Under the pieces are notes generated by a model. It worked only from the letters and a program-made list of their open reading frames with translations, ran no database searches and was not told the origin of the DNA. Both the position numbers and the translations under genes were made by a program. A stretch of 64,000 nt of DNA from CAIXSE01 sp040769125 (lineage in GTDB: Bacteria > Actinomycetota > Thermoleophilia > UBA2241), in assembly GCA_040769125.1 (NCBI GenBank), contig JAXGLO010000001.1:1550001-1614000 (forward strand), written 5' to 3'. How positions within the stretch are numbered: position 1 is the first letter of the stretch; each line of letters starts with the position of its first letter. Positions 50,533 through 59,237 of the stretch are shown one piece after another.

Positions 50533-52605
50533 ATGGCCGACGTCAGGATTCGCGAAGAAGGGTTCGCCAAAGACGCCGACAAGCTGGTGCGCCGGCTCTC
50601 CCTGGTCGCCCTGCTGCTCTCCCGCCGCGGGCAGCCGGTGAGCGGCAGCGTGATACGCCGCAGCGTCGAGGGGTACCCAACGATGACCGAGGAGGCCTTC
50701 AAGCGCCGCTTCTACGAGGACCGCGCCGAACTCGCCGCCCTGGGCATCGCCATCACCTCGGAGCCGGGCGACGACGGCGCCGATGTCTTCAGCCTGCCGG
50801 CCGACGCCTACTACCTGCCGCCCATCCCCCTCGAGCCCGAGGAGCTCGCCGCCCTCGGCGCCTGCCTCACCGTGCTGGAGGGCCGCTTCGCGTACGTACA
50901 ACCCCTGCGCCTGGCGCTCCTCAGCCTCGCGCAGGGGCGACCCGAGCTGCTCGGCGACGCCGATGCGGCGCCGATGGTCCTGGTACCCGAGGCGGCGCCT
51001 GCCCCTGGCGTGCTCCCCAAGATGCAGACCGCGGTCGTAGAGCGCAAGACGATCCGCTTCACCTACTATGCCATCACCCGCGATGAGGAGACGAAGCGCA
51101 CCGTCGACCCATACGGCCTGCAGCTCGTCGCCGGCGAGTGGTACCTGATCGGCCGCTGCCACGAGCGCGATGCGCTTCGCACCTTCCGCCTCTCGCGCGT
51201 GCGCTCGCGTGTCACCTATGCCACGCGCGCGCCACATGACTTCTCGCCGCCCGGCGGCTTCGACATCGGCTCCTTCCGTGACCGGCCGGCGTGGCAGCTC
51301 GCCGAGCCGCGCGGCACGGCCCGCATCCGCGTCGCGCCGTCGCTGGCCTGGTGGGTACAGGCACACTGGGCGCACTGCGGAGCCGTCGCTGCCGGCGACG
51401 ACGGCTCCATCGTTTACGAAACGGCCTATGCAGACGCCCGGCCGCTGCTCTCCTGGGTGCTCGGCATGGCCGACGCGGCGGAGCTCCTTGAACCCGCCGA
51501 CCTGCGTGCGCGGCTCGCCGAGGGGCTCCGCCGCACTCTCGCCGTCCTCGAGTCGACAGAGGCCCCGGCGGCACAACGTGCGACGGCGGTGACGCCGCCA
51601 CGCCGCCGGCGCACCGTCGCGGTCGACTGGCGCGTCGAGGTCGACCACTTCACCAGGCTCACGGCGCTGGCGGGTTACCTCCTGCGCGCCTGCGACCGCG
51701 ACGGCGAGGCGCTGCTCGAGGCCGCCACGGTGCGCGCCGATCTCGGCCTCAGCGCCGAGGAACTGCGCGCCGACATGCGCCTTCTCAACCTCGTCAACTT
51801 CGGCGGCGACGGCGCGCTTCTCTACGCGGAGCTCGAGGGCCGCACCAGGATCCGCGTCACCAGCGATCTGGCTGGGTCCCACTTCGTGCGCCCGGCGCAC
51901 CTCTCGCCGCTGCAGGCCGACACCCTCCTCCTCGCGATCAAGCTCGTCGGCGGCCAGCTCCCCACATCCACGGGGGCGGCCCTCGAGGCCGCCGCCGCCA
52001 AGCTGCGGGCGGCGCGCGGAGGCGCCACCGCACAGATCGACGTCGGCGAGCTCCTCGTGCCGGACGACCTGATCCTCGCCGCGGTCAACCGCGCCATCGT
52101 CGAGCGCCGCCTGCTCGCCATCGAGTACTGGAGCGAGGGCTCCGACCAGCTGCGCGATCGCCTGGTGGAGCCCTATCTCCTCGTGCGCAGCAGCGGCGAG
52201 TGGTACTACGTGTGCTGGTGCCGCTCCGCCGAGGGTACACGGGTGTTCCGAGTCGCCACCACGAGGTCGGCGCGGCTCCTCGACGAGTCGTTCACGCCGC
52301 GCCCCGAGGTCGAGCTCGAGATGTATCGGCGCGAGGGCATCCCCGCGTCGGGCACCTACGCGCCGCGATCAGCGACGATCCACTACAGCGAGCGAGTCAG
52401 CCGGTGGATCGCCGAGCGCCAGCCGGTGGAGATGCTCGCCGACGGCTCCTGCGTTACGTCGCAGCCATACGTGGACCCCCAATGGCTCACGCGCCATCTG
52501 CTGCGCTTCGCCGGCGAGGCGCGCCCGCTCGGCCCCACGGAGGCGACCGCCGATCTCCGCGCCGCCGCAGGGCGACTCCTCACGATCTACGAGGGCCGAC
52601 CGTGA
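50533..52605 (+). CDS. Fused PafB-PafC-like WYL-domain transcription regulator
   Basis: A 690-residue protein with two copies of the HTH-WYL-WCX architecture. The first half has a helix-turn-helix (about 10-80), then VERKTIRFTYYAI and YGLQLVAGEWYLIGRCH of a WYL domain (about 170-230) and a C-terminal extension. The second half has a diverged helix-turn-helix (about 370-450), then VERRLLAIEYW and EPYLLVRSSGEWYYVCWCR (about 520-560). In mycobacteria PafB and PafC activate DNA-damage genes and are encoded as neighbours. Natural single-chain fusions are known in other actinobacteria. A role in DNA-damage response is inferred. A GTG at 50527 is also possible. No proteasome or pup genes are nearby. 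Confidence 0.85.
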   Translation: MADVRIREEGFAKDADKLVRRLSLVALLLSRRGQPVSGSVIRRSVEGYPTMTEEAFKRRFYEDRAELAALGIAITSEPGDDGADVFSLPADAYYLPPIPLEPEELAALGACLTVLEGRFAYVQPLRLALLSLAQGRPELLGDADAAPMVLVPEAAPAPGVLPKMQTAVVERKTIRFTYYAITRDEETKRTVDPYGLQLVAGEWYLIGRCHERDALRTFRLSRVRSRVTYATRAPHDFSPPGGFDIGSFRDRPAWQLAEPRGTARIRVAPSLAWWVQAHWAHCGAVAAGDDGSIVYETAYADARPLLSWVLGMADAAELLEPADLRARLAEGLRRTLAVLESTEAPAAQRATAVTPPRRRRTVAVDWRVEVDHFTRLTALAGYLLRACDRDGEALLEAATVRADLGLSAEELRADMRLLNLVNFGGDGALLYAELEGRTRIRVTSDLAGSHFVRPAHLSPLQADTLLLAIKLVGGQLPTSTGAALEAAAAKLRAARGGATAQIDVGELLVPDDLILAAVNRAIVERRLLAIEYWSEGSDQLRDRLVEPYLLVRSSGEWYYVCWCRSAEGTRVFRVATTRSARLLDESFTPRPEVELEMYRREGIPASGTYAPRSATIHYSERVSRWIAERQPVEMLADGSCVTSQPYVDPQWLTRHLLRFAGEARPLGPTEATADLRAAAGRLLTIYEGRP

Positions 52606-52832
52606 GCATGATCCTTTATGTGCTGCTGAAGCTCGCCTGGGCCTTCTGGGCGCTCGGCCCGCAGCTCGCGCTCTGCCTCTGGTTCGCGTACTCGCTCGCA
52701 CGCCGGCGGCGCGAAAGTCGCCTGAACTGGATGCTCGGCGGCTTCATTGCCTCGCTCATCCCGATCGCTGGCGCCGTCGCCATGTATCTGCTCTGGCGCC
52801 CCGGGCGTCACCGCACGGCCGCAACGCGGTGA
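52602..52832 (+). CDS. Small two-helix membrane protein
   Basis: Not a family I recognise. The 76-residue frame starts at a GTG overlapping the pafBC stop (GTGA), or at ATG 52608. It has two hydrophobic helices (about residues 3-30 and 46-66) joined by an Arg-rich loop (LARRRRESRLNW), and a basic C-terminus. The layout resembles the PLDc_N/phospholipase-type two-helix anchors but without more support. Translational coupling with pafBC suggests a related job, possibly none beyond shared expression. Confidence 0.6.
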   Translation: MSMILYVLLKLAWAFWALGPQLALCLWFAYSLARRRRESRLNWMLGGFIASLIPIAGAVAMYLLWRPGRHRTAATR

Positions 52833-52949
52833 CCGGCCGGCTCCGGATGCTCATGACGCGCGCCGCTAACGTGTCCTATCCCCGAGAAGTACCGACACTC
52901 GAAAGTCTCTTGTCTCACTGAGGTGGGGCGACGGAGACGCCCGACGCGC

Positions 52950-55589
52950 CTACGGAAGCCTGATCGATACGACGGCACAGTCGTCGTTGAGCACGCCGTC
53001 GGCGTAATCGCGGACAGCCTCGAGCAGCGCGTCGGCCAGCCCCTGTGACGAGAGATCCAGGCTGGCCATGACCGCCTGCCTCACGCCCCGCTCGCCGAAC
53101 ATCACGCGGTCCCGGCGAGCGTCGGTGATGCCATCCGTGTACATAACGATGCGGGCGTCCCGGGGGAGAACCGCGCGGTTCGTGGGATACACGGCCCCGT
53201 GGGAGATGCCCACGGGAATATTGCCGTCCGAGGGGATGGGGAACTCCCCGTCGCCGGCCACCACCACCGGCCGGGGATGCCCGGCGACAGCGTACTCGAA
53301 CATGCGCCGCGCGACGTCGACGTAGGCCACCACCAGAGTCACGAAGGGCTGACCGGGAGTCTGCGTGCTCAGGGCGGCGTTGAGCCGGGACAGAGCCTCC
53401 CCCGGCGAGCCCTCGGCCGCGTACGCGCGCAGCATGTATCGCACGATCGCCGACTGCGCGGCCGCACCGAGGCCCTTCCCGCAGACGTCGCCCACGCTCA
53501 CCATCAGCCGCCCGCGCCCCAGCATCACGAGGTCATAGAAGTCGCCGCCCACCCGCGCGGCCTCGGTCGCCGCCCGGTACCGCACGCCCACCTCCACCCC
53601 GGGAATGAGCGGCGGCTCCGGAAGCAGAGCGGCCTGGAAGGTCTCTGCGATGGCGTGCTCGCGCTGGTAGGCCGTGGCGTTGTGCAGGCTGGAGCTGAGC
53701 TGGGCAGCGAGCGTGGCCAGGAGCAAGTGATCCTCGTCGTCGAAGCCCCCGTCGGCCTTGTCGGCAACCACCAGCGCCGACGCCTGAAGGGTGGATTCGG
53801 TCTCGAGCGGCGCGATCAGCAGGCCTCCGGCCTCGACCACACTCGCCATCAGGATGTCCCCGCCGCCCGCGGCCGCCTCCACCGACGGCGCAACCGCCGC
53901 ACCACAGCGCTCGAGGAGATCGGCCTCGGCGGCAGCCCCGGTCGGGCCGCCCTCCGGACCCGCCAGGGCGAACGCCCGCACCGCGGAGAGCTCGCCGGCG
54001 CCGCTCACCACCGCTGCGACACGCGTGTGCACGAGATCGACGGCGGCGCCCACCACCTCGTCGAGGATCTCCTGTTCGTCGGCGCGATCGAGCCTCCGGT
54101 TGAGGTCGATAGCGAACGATTGCAGGCGTTGCAAGCGACGCGCCAGGCGATCGCGCCGATCGGTGAGCGCCCGCTCCTGATCGAAGAGTCGCGCCGTGTC
54201 GACGGCCAGCGCGGCGAAACGGCAGATGGTCCGCGCCAGCTCGATCTCCTCTGCGCTCAGGTTCCGCGGTGCGCTGTCGTACATCTCGACCGCCGCCAGC
54301 ACACGCTCGCGAATGTACAACGGGATGCAGAACTGCGTGCAGCGGCCAGCGCTCGTGAGCTCGTCCCGCTCCACATGGCTGAGCCGCGGATCGTCGACGC
54401 TCGTGACCAGGACAGGGCGACGGCTGGCCACCGCCAGCCCCGTGACCCCCAGCCGAGTGAGAGGGAACTCGCGTCCGACCCACGACGCCGGCTGAGCGAG
54501 GTTACCGTCGATGCTCACGAGAACGCGCACCGTTCCGGCCTCCTCGTCGACCTCGAACACGTCGCAGGCAGGCATCGCGAGGGCATCGATCAACCGCGAC
54601 ACCACGGCCTCGAGCACCTCGGTCATCTCCAGACTCTGGGCGAAGTCGAGGCTCGCGTCGCGCACCACCTCGAGGTCGCGACGCCGGCTGCTGATCTCCT
54701 GCATCAGGCGGACGTTCTCGATCGCAACCCCCAGGTACCTGGCGAGGCCACCGGCGACGGCCACCCGCTCCGCGTTGTACTCGCCGGAGGACTGCGGACG
54801 ATTGTAGACGATCACTCCGATGTCGTGCTCCATGGACCGCATAGGAAGTACCAGCATGCGCTCGAACGGCGCCAGCGAGGCCAGGGGTCCGAGCAAAGCC
54901 GCAGCGTTGTCGGCCGCCCCGCTCTGCACGATCGCGTCGTCCCGCAGCGCCTCATCTGCCAGAGGCACGTCCCCGTGCGCAGCGGAGAACGCTTCCGCAT
55001 GGGCGAGGTGGCCGACGGCAGCGCGCTCGGACCAGCGTCTGCCTTCACGCACAAGCACGATGCCGTCGCTGGCCCGAAGCAGTTCGCCGAGCCGAGCCAC
55101 CGCATACTCCAGCAGCTCGTCGAGTTCGGCCGTCTCGCCGCCACTCATGAGGATGTCGGCGCCGGCTTCGGCAAGCTGGGCGCGGAGCATCGCGTACTCG
55201 CTCACGGCGCTGAGGCGGCGTATGAGGTAGGCCAATGCGATCAGGCCGGCGCCGGCGAGGCCGCCGTACAGGAGGCTGAACCAGTTGCCCGTGCCCAGGT
55301 TGTCCTGGAGCACCATGGCCACGACGGTCAGGAGGCCGGAGATCACGCCGGCGAAGAGCACGCGGCGCTCGCGACCCGCGAGGGCGAGCAGCATCATCGG
55401 GACGAGGTAGAAGCCGGCCATGATCAGGGGGTGAACGAACAGGTCGAGAAGGGCCACGACGGCGATGAGGGAGGCAGCCGTCACCCCGACCAGGCGCGAG
55501 TGACGCCGCAGCCACACCGTGTGCCTCACGAGGCGCGGGTGACGCCTGACTGCGGCTTCATGGCTGTTGGTGTGCTCGACGATGGTCAC
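52950..55589 (-). CDS. Membrane-bound PP2C phosphatase with GAF domains (RsbU/SpoIIE type)
   Basis: An 879-residue signalling protein. Residues 25-125 hold about four membrane helices. They are followed by three GAF-like regions (about 150-300, 310-470 and 490-640) linked by coiled coils (RRDRLARRLQRLQSFAIDLN). The C-terminal PP2C/SpoIIE domain has VGGDFYDLV, GDVCGKGLGAAAQSA, VMYTDGITDARR and NDDCAVVS, so the metal-binding aspartates are intact. Such enzymes dephosphorylate an anti-sigma antagonist like the STAS protein at 22832. GTG start with GGGAG upstream. Convergent with the small membrane gene. No sensor ligand can be named. Confidence 0.9.
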   Translation of the reverse strand: MTIVEHTNSHEAAVRRHPRLVRHTVWLRRHSRLVGVTAASLIAVVALLDLFVHPLIMAGFYLVPMMLLALAGRERRVLFAGVISGLLTVVAMVLQDNLGTGNWFSLLYGGLAGAGLIALAYLIRRLSAVSEYAMLRAQLAEAGADILMSGGETAELDELLEYAVARLGELLRASDGIVLVREGRRWSERAAVGHLAHAEAFSAAHGDVPLADEALRDDAIVQSGAADNAAALLGPLASLAPFERMLVLPMRSMEHDIGVIVYNRPQSSGEYNAERVAVAGGLARYLGVAIENVRLMQEISSRRRDLEVVRDASLDFAQSLEMTEVLEAVVSRLIDALAMPACDVFEVDEEAGTVRVLVSIDGNLAQPASWVGREFPLTRLGVTGLAVASRRPVLVTSVDDPRLSHVERDELTSAGRCTQFCIPLYIRERVLAAVEMYDSAPRNLSAEEIELARTICRFAALAVDTARLFDQERALTDRRDRLARRLQRLQSFAIDLNRRLDRADEQEILDEVVGAAVDLVHTRVAAVVSGAGELSAVRAFALAGPEGGPTGAAAEADLLERCGAAVAPSVEAAAGGGDILMASVVEAGGLLIAPLETESTLQASALVVADKADGGFDDEDHLLLATLAAQLSSSLHNATAYQREHAIAETFQAALLPEPPLIPGVEVGVRYRAATEAARVGGDFYDLVMLGRGRLMVSVGDVCGKGLGAAAQSAIVRYMLRAYAAEGSPGEALSRLNAALSTQTPGQPFVTLVVAYVDVARRMFEYAVAGHPRPVVVAGDGEFPIPSDGNIPVGISHGAVYPTNRAVLPRDARIVMYTDGITDARRDRVMFGERGVRQAVMASLDLSSQGLADALLEAVRDYADGVLNDDCAVVSIRLP

Positions 55590-55810
55590 GTGGCTCCCTG
55601 CTCCTGAGCATCACGACGATCCGCGCGCTCGCACCTATCCTACTCCTGCCCGCGAGGGCGCCGGGCGCGGCTCCGCCGGCCCGGCACGGAACCTTCCCTG
55701 AGAGCGACTCACGCGGCGCGTCGTAGGCGAGCCTCGCCGACCCGGCACGGCGGCAACGTCCACCCTTGTCACCCTCCCACCCGCGCCGCCGGCCTGCTAG
55801 CGTGAATCAA

Positions 55811-55844
55811 CGGCCGGAGGCGCACGCCGGCCGGAGGCGCACAC
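55811..55844 (+). repeat. 17-bp tandem duplication at the helicase start
   Basis: CGGCCGGAGGCGCACGC is followed at once by CGGCCGGAGGCGCACAC, ending one base before the ATG. Each copy carries a GGAGG, so the ribosome binding site is duplicated. Confidence 0.8.
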
Positions 55845-55845
55845 G

Positions 55846-58794
55846 ATGCCGCAAGCTTGCCCTCCAGATCGCGCCCGCCCTCTTCCGGCGGGGTCGCGCC
55901 GCCTCCTGTGCGAGGTGCAGAGCCGCCGCGAGCTGCTCCGCCGGCTGCGCGCCGAGCACCCGGGCGTACGCTTCGGCGCGCAACGTTCCTGGGGCCACGC
56001 CCCGCGCGTACGAACCGGTCGTGTGGGCGCCTGGTGGTGGGCCGGCTCCCAGGACGACCTGTGCACCCGCGCGCGTGAGATCCTGCTGCAGCTCGTGCTC
56101 CCCCTGGTGACCGCGCAGACCCCCGGCTGCTTCGGATTCCCCTTTGCGGCCGACGTGTTCGCGCCGCGCTCCCTCAGCGTGCAGGAGCGCGACGCCCTCG
56201 ACGTCGAGGACATCGGCGCGCTCCTGCACCCCGAGACCACCGAGGCCGTCGCAGCGGCGCCGCCACAACGATTCCGCGGCGCGCCAATGGGAGCCCGCGC
56301 GCCGGGAGCGGGCGGCGGGATCTCTCCGGCCGGCGCCGGCCGTCGAGGCGCGCGGGTTGATGCCAGCCGCCGAAGCACGCAGGTTGGCGCCGGCCGCCGC
56401 GACGCGCATGCCGGCGCGAGCGCCAAGGCGCCCGGCTTCGATGCAGGCCTCGACACGTGGCAGCAGGCCGCCGCCGAGCACGAGTGCGGACCAGCGCGCA
56501 TCCTGGCTCCCGCCGGCGCCGGCAAGACCAAGACGATCGTCGCGCGAGTCCGCACCCTGCTCGCCCGCGGCGTCGCGCCGGAGAGCGTCCTGCTCCTCGC
56601 CTTCAATCGCAAGGCCGCCGAACAGTTCGAGGAGCGACTCGAAGCGCAGGGCGTCCCCACCACGCGACGCCTCTGCGAAGCTCACGGCGCCGTCCACTGC
56701 GCGACGTTCAACGCATTCGGCGCGCGCTACCTGCGCGAGATCGCCGACGCCCGGGTCCACCTCGACACCAACGGCCACGCCCAGCGCGAACTCATGTCGC
56801 AGGCGCTCACCGACGCCAGCTACGCCATCGCCGCCCTGCGCCCGCCGCGCGGCAGCGATCCCCTGGGCGCCTTCCTGGCCACGCTGGCGCGCGTGCGCGC
56901 CGGGCTCGAGGCGCCGGAGGCACTCACCGTATCCGTGGACTCCCTCGGCGAAGAGCCGGTCATCCACGTTCCTTTCGCTCCGGTCCACACTGCCTACATG
57001 CAGCGCCAGCTGGTCACCGGATGTCAATCCTTCGACGACCAGGTCTACTTCGCGGTTGCCGACCTCCTGGCGCACCCCACCCGCCGGAGAGCTATGCAGA
57101 GCCGTTTCAGACACGTCCTCGTCGATGAGTTCCAGGATCTCAACGGAGCCCAGCTCGCCCTCGTGGACGTGCTCTCGCGGCCGCAGCGCGACCTCTTCGT
57201 GGTCGGCGACGACGACCAGCTCATCTACGGCTGGCGCCACGCCGACCCAGACGGCATCCTCGGCTTTCACGAACGCATGCCTCCCCGTCCGTGGTCGGCC
57301 ACGTACACGCTCGGCACCAACTACCGCTGTGCCGGCTCGGTGATCGAGGCGTCCGCCCGGCTCATCGTCAACAACGTCCGCCGCGAGCCCAAGACCATAC
57401 GGCCGCGCGACGGTGCCCCTTATGGATCCGTGCGCTTCGCGGGATCAGATACCTGGCAGGAGCGCGCAGCCGCCATGTGCGCGTTTCTGCACACGCAGAA
57501 GTCGCGCCTCGGCTGCGACTGGCGCGAGCTGGCCGTCCTCTGCCGCTACCGCTCACAGCAGCTGCCGGTGGCGCTCGCCCTCGACCAGGCCGGCGTACCC
57601 CGCAGCCCCGCCCTCGGCTGCCGCCTCTTCACCCACCCTGCGGCGAGGCTCCTGCGCGCCTGCATCACCCTCGCGCGTGAGCCGCACCGAGCCACCGGCG
57701 AACAGTTACGCCGCGTGCTCACGCAGACCGCGCGCGCTGTACGCAACGCCGACCTCGAGCGCGTGGCCGCCGCCCGCGAGCCGTGGAGCGAGCTCCTGAC
57801 CCTCGCGGCCGCAGAGGGCGCCGTGCGGCCGGGTCCGTTCACGACGCTGCGAGACGAGGCCAGCGCCACCGCCGCGGCCCTCGCCGGCGCGCCCGGCCTC
57901 ACGTCCGCGGAGCTCGTCTGGGCCGCGATCGACGGCTTCGACCTCGAAGCGACCTGGGATCGCCTGCACGAGGCCGGCGCGCCGCGCGACGAAGCCGGCC
58001 CCTTCGAGGTGCTCGACGCGCTGCTGCTCGTGGCGGAGACGTTCCCCGACCCCGCCGCCTACGAGCGAGCCTGGGACCGCCTGCTGGCCGACGAAGACAG
58101 GGACCGAATCGACAATGACGCGTCCTCTGCCGGCCCGCCCAGCAGTTCCGCCGTCGGATCCGCCGACCCGAGCGTGGCCGGCGGCGACGACCGCGTCGCC
58201 ATCCTCACCATCCACGCAGCCAAAGGCCGCGAGTATCACGCGGTCGTCATCCCCGACTACGACTGCGACCTCACGCGCCTCGAGCCTGGTCAGCTCGAGG
58301 AGGAGCGCCGCGTTCTGTACGTGGGCGTCACACGCGCCCGTCACGGCATCCTGCTCACGCTCGACACCTCCCGACCGTACCGGCACCCCTTCCTCCGCGA
58401 GCTGGTGAAGGCGCCGCTCCCCGGAGAGCATGCCGCGCTCACGGCCCAGCTAATCGACGGCCAGAAGCCGCCCGTGGCGGGCGGCCCTGAACGAGCAGCC
58501 GAGGAGGCCGGAATGGTGGCCGAAGAGGCCGGAATGGTGGCCGGGCAGGCCGAGGAGGCCGGAATGGCGACCGGACGGGCTGAGGAGGCCGGAATGGCGA
58601 CCAGGAAGGTCGGATTGACGGCCGGCAGAGCCGAATTGGCGGCCGGGCAGGCCGGAATGACGACCGCGTCGCCGGCCCGGGAGGCGGGCCCAGACGGACG
58701 ACCCGCGCGACTGAGAGAGCGCCTCGACGAGATCGAGCTGCTGTTTCCCGAGTCCGTGCCGGATCCGCCCCACGAGGGCCACGTGGCGAGCTGA
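55846..58794 (+). CDS. UvrD-like superfamily 1 helicase with extra N- and C-terminal regions
   Basis: A 982-residue protein. The helicase core starts near residue 210 with motif I LAPAGAGKTKT (221-229). Motif II is VDEFQD (425), III VVGDDDQLIYGWRHADP (454), IV LGTNYRC, V LTIHAAKGREYHAVVIPDYD (786) and VI EEERRVLYVGVTRARH (823). It is distinct from PcrA at 43587 and lacks its C-terminal tail. Residues 1-130 form a separate region I do not recognise (WAGSQDDLCTRAREILLQLV, FPFAADVFAPRSL), followed by a repetitive Arg/Ala/Gly linker. The last 110 residues include repeats with AEEAGMATGR-like units. ATG with duplicated GGAGG. Genes flanking it are not a known repair operon. Confidence 0.85.
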   Translation: MPQACPPDRARPLPAGSRRLLCEVQSRRELLRRLRAEHPGVRFGAQRSWGHAPRVRTGRVGAWWWAGSQDDLCTRAREILLQLVLPLVTAQTPGCFGFPFAADVFAPRSLSVQERDALDVEDIGALLHPETTEAVAAAPPQRFRGAPMGARAPGAGGGISPAGAGRRGARVDASRRSTQVGAGRRDAHAGASAKAPGFDAGLDTWQQAAAEHECGPARILAPAGAGKTKTIVARVRTLLARGVAPESVLLLAFNRKAAEQFEERLEAQGVPTTRRLCEAHGAVHCATFNAFGARYLREIADARVHLDTNGHAQRELMSQALTDASYAIAALRPPRGSDPLGAFLATLARVRAGLEAPEALTVSVDSLGEEPVIHVPFAPVHTAYMQRQLVTGCQSFDDQVYFAVADLLAHPTRRRAMQSRFRHVLVDEFQDLNGAQLALVDVLSRPQRDLFVVGDDDQLIYGWRHADPDGILGFHERMPPRPWSATYTLGTNYRCAGSVIEASARLIVNNVRREPKTIRPRDGAPYGSVRFAGSDTWQERAAAMCAFLHTQKSRLGCDWRELAVLCRYRSQQLPVALALDQAGVPRSPALGCRLFTHPAARLLRACITLAREPHRATGEQLRRVLTQTARAVRNADLERVAAAREPWSELLTLAAAEGAVRPGPFTTLRDEASATAAALAGAPGLTSAELVWAAIDGFDLEATWDRLHEAGAPRDEAGPFEVLDALLLVAETFPDPAAYERAWDRLLADEDRDRIDNDASSAGPPSSSAVGSADPSVAGGDDRVAILTIHAAKGREYHAVVIPDYDCDLTRLEPGQLEEERRVLYVGVTRARHGILLTLDTSRPYRHPFLRELVKAPLPGEHAALTAQLIDGQKPPVAGGPERAAEEAGMVAEEAGMVAGQAEEAGMATGRAEEAGMATRKVGLTAGRAELAAGQAGMTTASPAREAGPDGRPARLRERLDEIELLFPESVPDPPHEGHVAS
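58499..58672 (+). repeat. Degenerate in-frame repeats at the helicase C-terminus
   Basis: The core GGCCGGAATGGYGRCCG recurs several times with spacers in multiples of three, giving EEAGMVA, EEAGMATGR and related units. The last copies are more diverged (VGLTAGR, AELAAGQ, AGMTT). Confidence 0.75.
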
Positions 58795-58805
58795 CGCCAG
58801 GGCGG

Positions 58806-58910
58806 CAGGCGCACGAGGGAGCATCAGACGCACGAGGAATGACAGGCGCACGAGGAGGCGGCAGCCGCACGAGGGGCGGCAGGCGCACGAGGGGACGACA
58901 GGCGCACGAG
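58806..58910. repeat. Six-copy CAGGCGCACGAG array with 18/19-bp period
   Basis: Copies of the 12-mer CAGRCGCACGAG (one is CAGCCGCACGAG) begin at 58806, 58825, 58843, 58862, 58880 and 58899. The steps alternate 19, 18, 19, 18, 19. The array fills the gap after the helicase stop, convergent with fmdB. The spacers are only 6-7 nt, which excludes a CRISPR. It resembles an iteron or protein-binding array, or a decayed coding repeat. Confidence 0.85.
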
Positions 58911-58956
58911 CGAGCAGCATCTGGCTGACGGAACTCGAGACCGCCCAGCGCCCGCG

Positions 58957-59121
58957 TCAGTACTTCTCGGGTGGCGGTGATGAAAACTCGGCGGTGAACT
59001 TCTGCGCGACGTCGCGGCTGCCGCACTTGGGGCAGACCGCCTTGGCGTCGTGCTCAGCGATGCGGCAGGTGACCTCGAAGTGCGCCTGGCATTGCCGGCA
59101 TGTGTACTCATAGACGGCCAT
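58957..59121 (-). CDS. FmdB-type zinc ribbon protein
   Basis: A 54-residue protein of the FmdB/putative regulatory family. It starts AVYEYTCRQCQAHFEV with the first CxxC, and the second pair is in CPKCGS. The rest (VAQKFTAEFSSPPPEKY) is a flexible tail. These small zinc ribbons are common in bacteria. Their function is not settled (transcription regulation has been proposed). ATG 59121 was chosen because AAAGGGGG lies upstream and family members begin M-x-x-Y-E-Y. Confidence 0.9.
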   Translation of the reverse strand: MAVYEYTCRQCQAHFEVTCRIAEHDAKAVCPKCGSRDVAQKFTAEFSSPPPEKY

Positions 59122-59237
59122 GGCTTCACCCCCTTTCACCGTATCCGCGCCCTGTAGGACTGAACTACCCGTCCGCGCGCGAATCATGCCGTTGACGCAC
59201 CGTTAGCGGAGCCCGCCGCGCAGGTCGGCGAACCGAC

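Noticed and set aside
53199..55607. 802-codon plus-strand frame opposite the SpoIIE-type phosphatase
   Set aside because: The minus-strand product has clear GAF and PP2C motifs. The plus frame has none.
58806..58910. CRISPR array
   Set aside because: Repeats are only 12 bp, spacers are 6-7 nt and similar to one another, and no cas genes are present.
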